A stretch of DNA of 6,358 nt, from the NCBI GenBank assembly GCA_002395925.1, contig DGVM01000131.1:537-6894 (forward strand), read 5' to 3'. This DNA is from Bacteroidales bacterium UBA4284 (GTDB lineage: Bacteria > Bacteroidota > Bacteroidia > Bacteroidales > UBA932). The notes under the pieces are model-generated. The model was not told the origin of the DNA. It saw nothing but the letters and a program-made list of their open reading frames with translations, and made no database searches. This document shows positions 5,953 to 6,358 of the stretch, piece after piece. Each line of letters begins with the position of its first letter. The stretch's first letter is position 1. Position numbers and translations under genes: made by a program.

Positions 5953-6076
5953 TTCGCCAGGCTCCGCCGCGGCAGCATCTTGCCTCTGAGAGGACTCCGC
6001 TCACTGCGTTCGCTCCGGCCCCTCCCATCGTCATCTGCGTCATCGCTGCGCGATAACTTGCTGCCGACGGGCCCCA
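5953..6076. other. Non-coding GC-rich stretch with small palindromes
   Basis: No credible gene is seen on either strand. Short symmetric motifs are dense, for example ATCGC-TGC-GCGAT at 6042-6054 and paired CGCTC/CGCTC words around 5998-6015. Open frames through here are low-complexity Arg/Ser/Pro-rich translations without family resemblance. The stretch looks like mobile-element or repeat debris after the tRNA terminator. Confidence 0.5.
5981..5994. repeat. Left arm of a 14-nt inverted repeat (palindromic core)
   Basis: TTGCCTCTGAGAGG is exactly complementary to CCTCTCAGAGGCAA at 6106-6119, and each arm itself contains the palindrome CCTCT-n-AGAGG. Just outside lie CGGCAG (5971-5976) and CTGCCG (6120-6125), extending the symmetry after a small bulge. 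The arms are 111 nt apart. Confidence 0.6.
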
Positions 6077-6107
6077 CCCCCTGCCCGTGTCCGGGGGTGG
6101 ACACGCC
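6077..6107 (+). repeat. 31-nt inverted repeat, copy 1 (contains its own hairpin)
   Basis: This segment and the reverse complement of 6328-6358 agree at 30 of 31 positions (G at 6083 differs). Its core GTGTCC (6087-6092), GGGGGT, GGACAC (6099-6104) is itself a perfect 6-bp stem. The two copies enclose the transposase remnant. Confidence 0.7.
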
Positions 6108-6119
6108 TCTCAGAGGCAA
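6106..6119. repeat. Right arm of the 14-nt inverted repeat
   Basis: CCTCTCAGAGGCAA is the exact reverse complement of 5981-5994 and abuts the end of the 31-nt repeat copy 1. The stop codon of the minus-strand transposase remnant (6112-6110) falls inside it. Confidence 0.6.
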
Positions 6120-6268
6120 CTGCCGGCCGCAAAGCTGCGCCCTGGCGCACCGAGGGCGATGTATTTCCTCAGATTGTGAGCGAGGGCTACAAGCTCGAAC
6201 TCAACGCTGACTTTTGCGTTGGATTTGAGCCTGAACCGCTTGAAGCCGTGGTTGAACTTAAAAAATAG
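6110..6268 (-). pseudogene. C-terminal remnant of an IS1182-type (DDE) transposase
   Basis: Minus-strand frame of 52 codons ending in TGA at 6112-6110. From residue 4 it reads a sequence with FNHGFKRFRL, then KVSVEFELVALAHNLRKYIA (about residues 19-38), the hallmark C-terminus of IS1182-family transposases (Pfam DDE_Tnp_1_6 type: NxGFKRFxLRG...KVxxExGLxALAHNLRK). There is no start codon, and upstream the frame is closed by TAG at 6271-6269, next to a T6 run (6265-6260). The catalytic DDE residues are absent, so this cannot be an active enzyme. The unrelated tail after KYIA (GAPGRSFAAGSCL) probably reads into flanking sequence. Whether the break reflects a frameshift or a truncation cannot be told, because the sequence before it within the window does not look like transposase in any frame. 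Confidence 0.6.
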
Positions 6269-6275
6269 CTATTTT
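6262..6275. repeat. 14-bp AT-rich palindrome
   Basis: AAAATAGCTATTTT is a perfect inverted repeat located exactly where transposase-like sequence stops on the minus strand. It could mark a junction or simply be a decayed region; no function is assigned. Confidence 0.4.
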
Positions 6276-6327
6276 CTTCAATACTTTCGTCAAGGCGTAG
6301 ATGACGCTCAGGCAGCAACCGCTGGCG

Positions 6328-6358
6328 GGCGTGTCCACCCCCGGACACGGGTAGGGGG
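6328..6358 (-). repeat. 31-nt inverted repeat, copy 2 (reaches window edge)
   Basis: Reverse-complement partner of 6077-6107 with one mismatch, containing GTGTCC (6331-6336), ACCCCC, GGACAC (6343-6348). The match runs to the last base of the window, so the repeat may be longer. Confidence 0.7.

Noticed and set aside
5886..6358. tRNA-Val 3' end as an attachment site for an integrated element
   Set aside because: No second copy of the tRNA 3' sequence and no integrase are visible downstream; the IS remnant alone does not show tRNA-targeted integration.
6272..6358. Minus-strand frame reading into VIYALTKVLKKIAIF and ending near the T6 run
   Set aside because: It looks protein-like over about 15 residues but runs through the 31-nt repeat upstream, has no start in the window and matches no family I recognise; it may be debris.
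5953..6358. CRISPR array or rRNA fragment in the repeat-rich tail
   Set aside because: The repeats are inverted pairs, not regularly spaced direct repeats, and no conserved rRNA signature is seen.

Overview
The window looks like the chromosome of a member of the Bacteroidota, probably Bacteroidales; an Alistipes or Rikenellaceae relative is a guess from coding style only. The grounds are promoters of the Bacteroidetes type (TTTG, a 19-nt spacer, then TAnnTTTG), no Shine-Dalgarno sequences before the genes, a divergent gene start reading MIKQYETV as in Bacteroidales ribosomal protein S6, and GC-rich genes separated by AT-rich control regions.

Layout. Positions 1-25 (minus) are the first codons of rpsF. 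Positions 26-116 are a divergent promoter region holding a perfect 14-bp palindrome that touches the -33 boxes of both promoters. Positions 117-5013 (plus) are a tight five-gene operon of heterodisulfide-reductase (Hdr) type redox proteins: HdrC-like, HdrB-like, a short HdrA-like flavoprotein, a small second HdrC-like protein, and a fusion of a five-helix NarI/HdrE-like membrane domain to a ferredoxin-like domain and an HdrD-like domain. Positions 5032-5793 encode a small outer-membrane beta-barrel protein with its own -7 box. Positions 5836-5910 are tRNA-Val(CAC), with its own promoter and intrinsic terminator. Positions 5953-6358 contain no intact gene. They hold nested inverted repeats and the C-terminal scrap of an IS1182-type transposase on the minus strand.

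How the genes may work together. The four soluble Hdr-like proteins carry predicted FAD, cubane [4Fe-4S] clusters and one intact HdrB-type (CCG) cluster site. The membrane fusion carries candidate heme histidines, two cubane clusters and two intact CCG sites. By family logic this is one electron-transfer complex joining the menaquinone pool to a cytoplasmic thiol/disulfide or sulfur-type couple. The order C-B-A-C-(B/D) resembles the sulfur-oxidation sHdr loci (hdrC1-B1-A-hyp-C2-B2). Here the last subunit is replaced by a membrane-anchored HdrED fusion and the 'hyp' gene is absent. No hydrogenase, formate dehydrogenase, MvhD or lipoate-binding protein gene lies in the window, so donor, acceptor and direction are unknown. 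This operon is the most interesting feature here.
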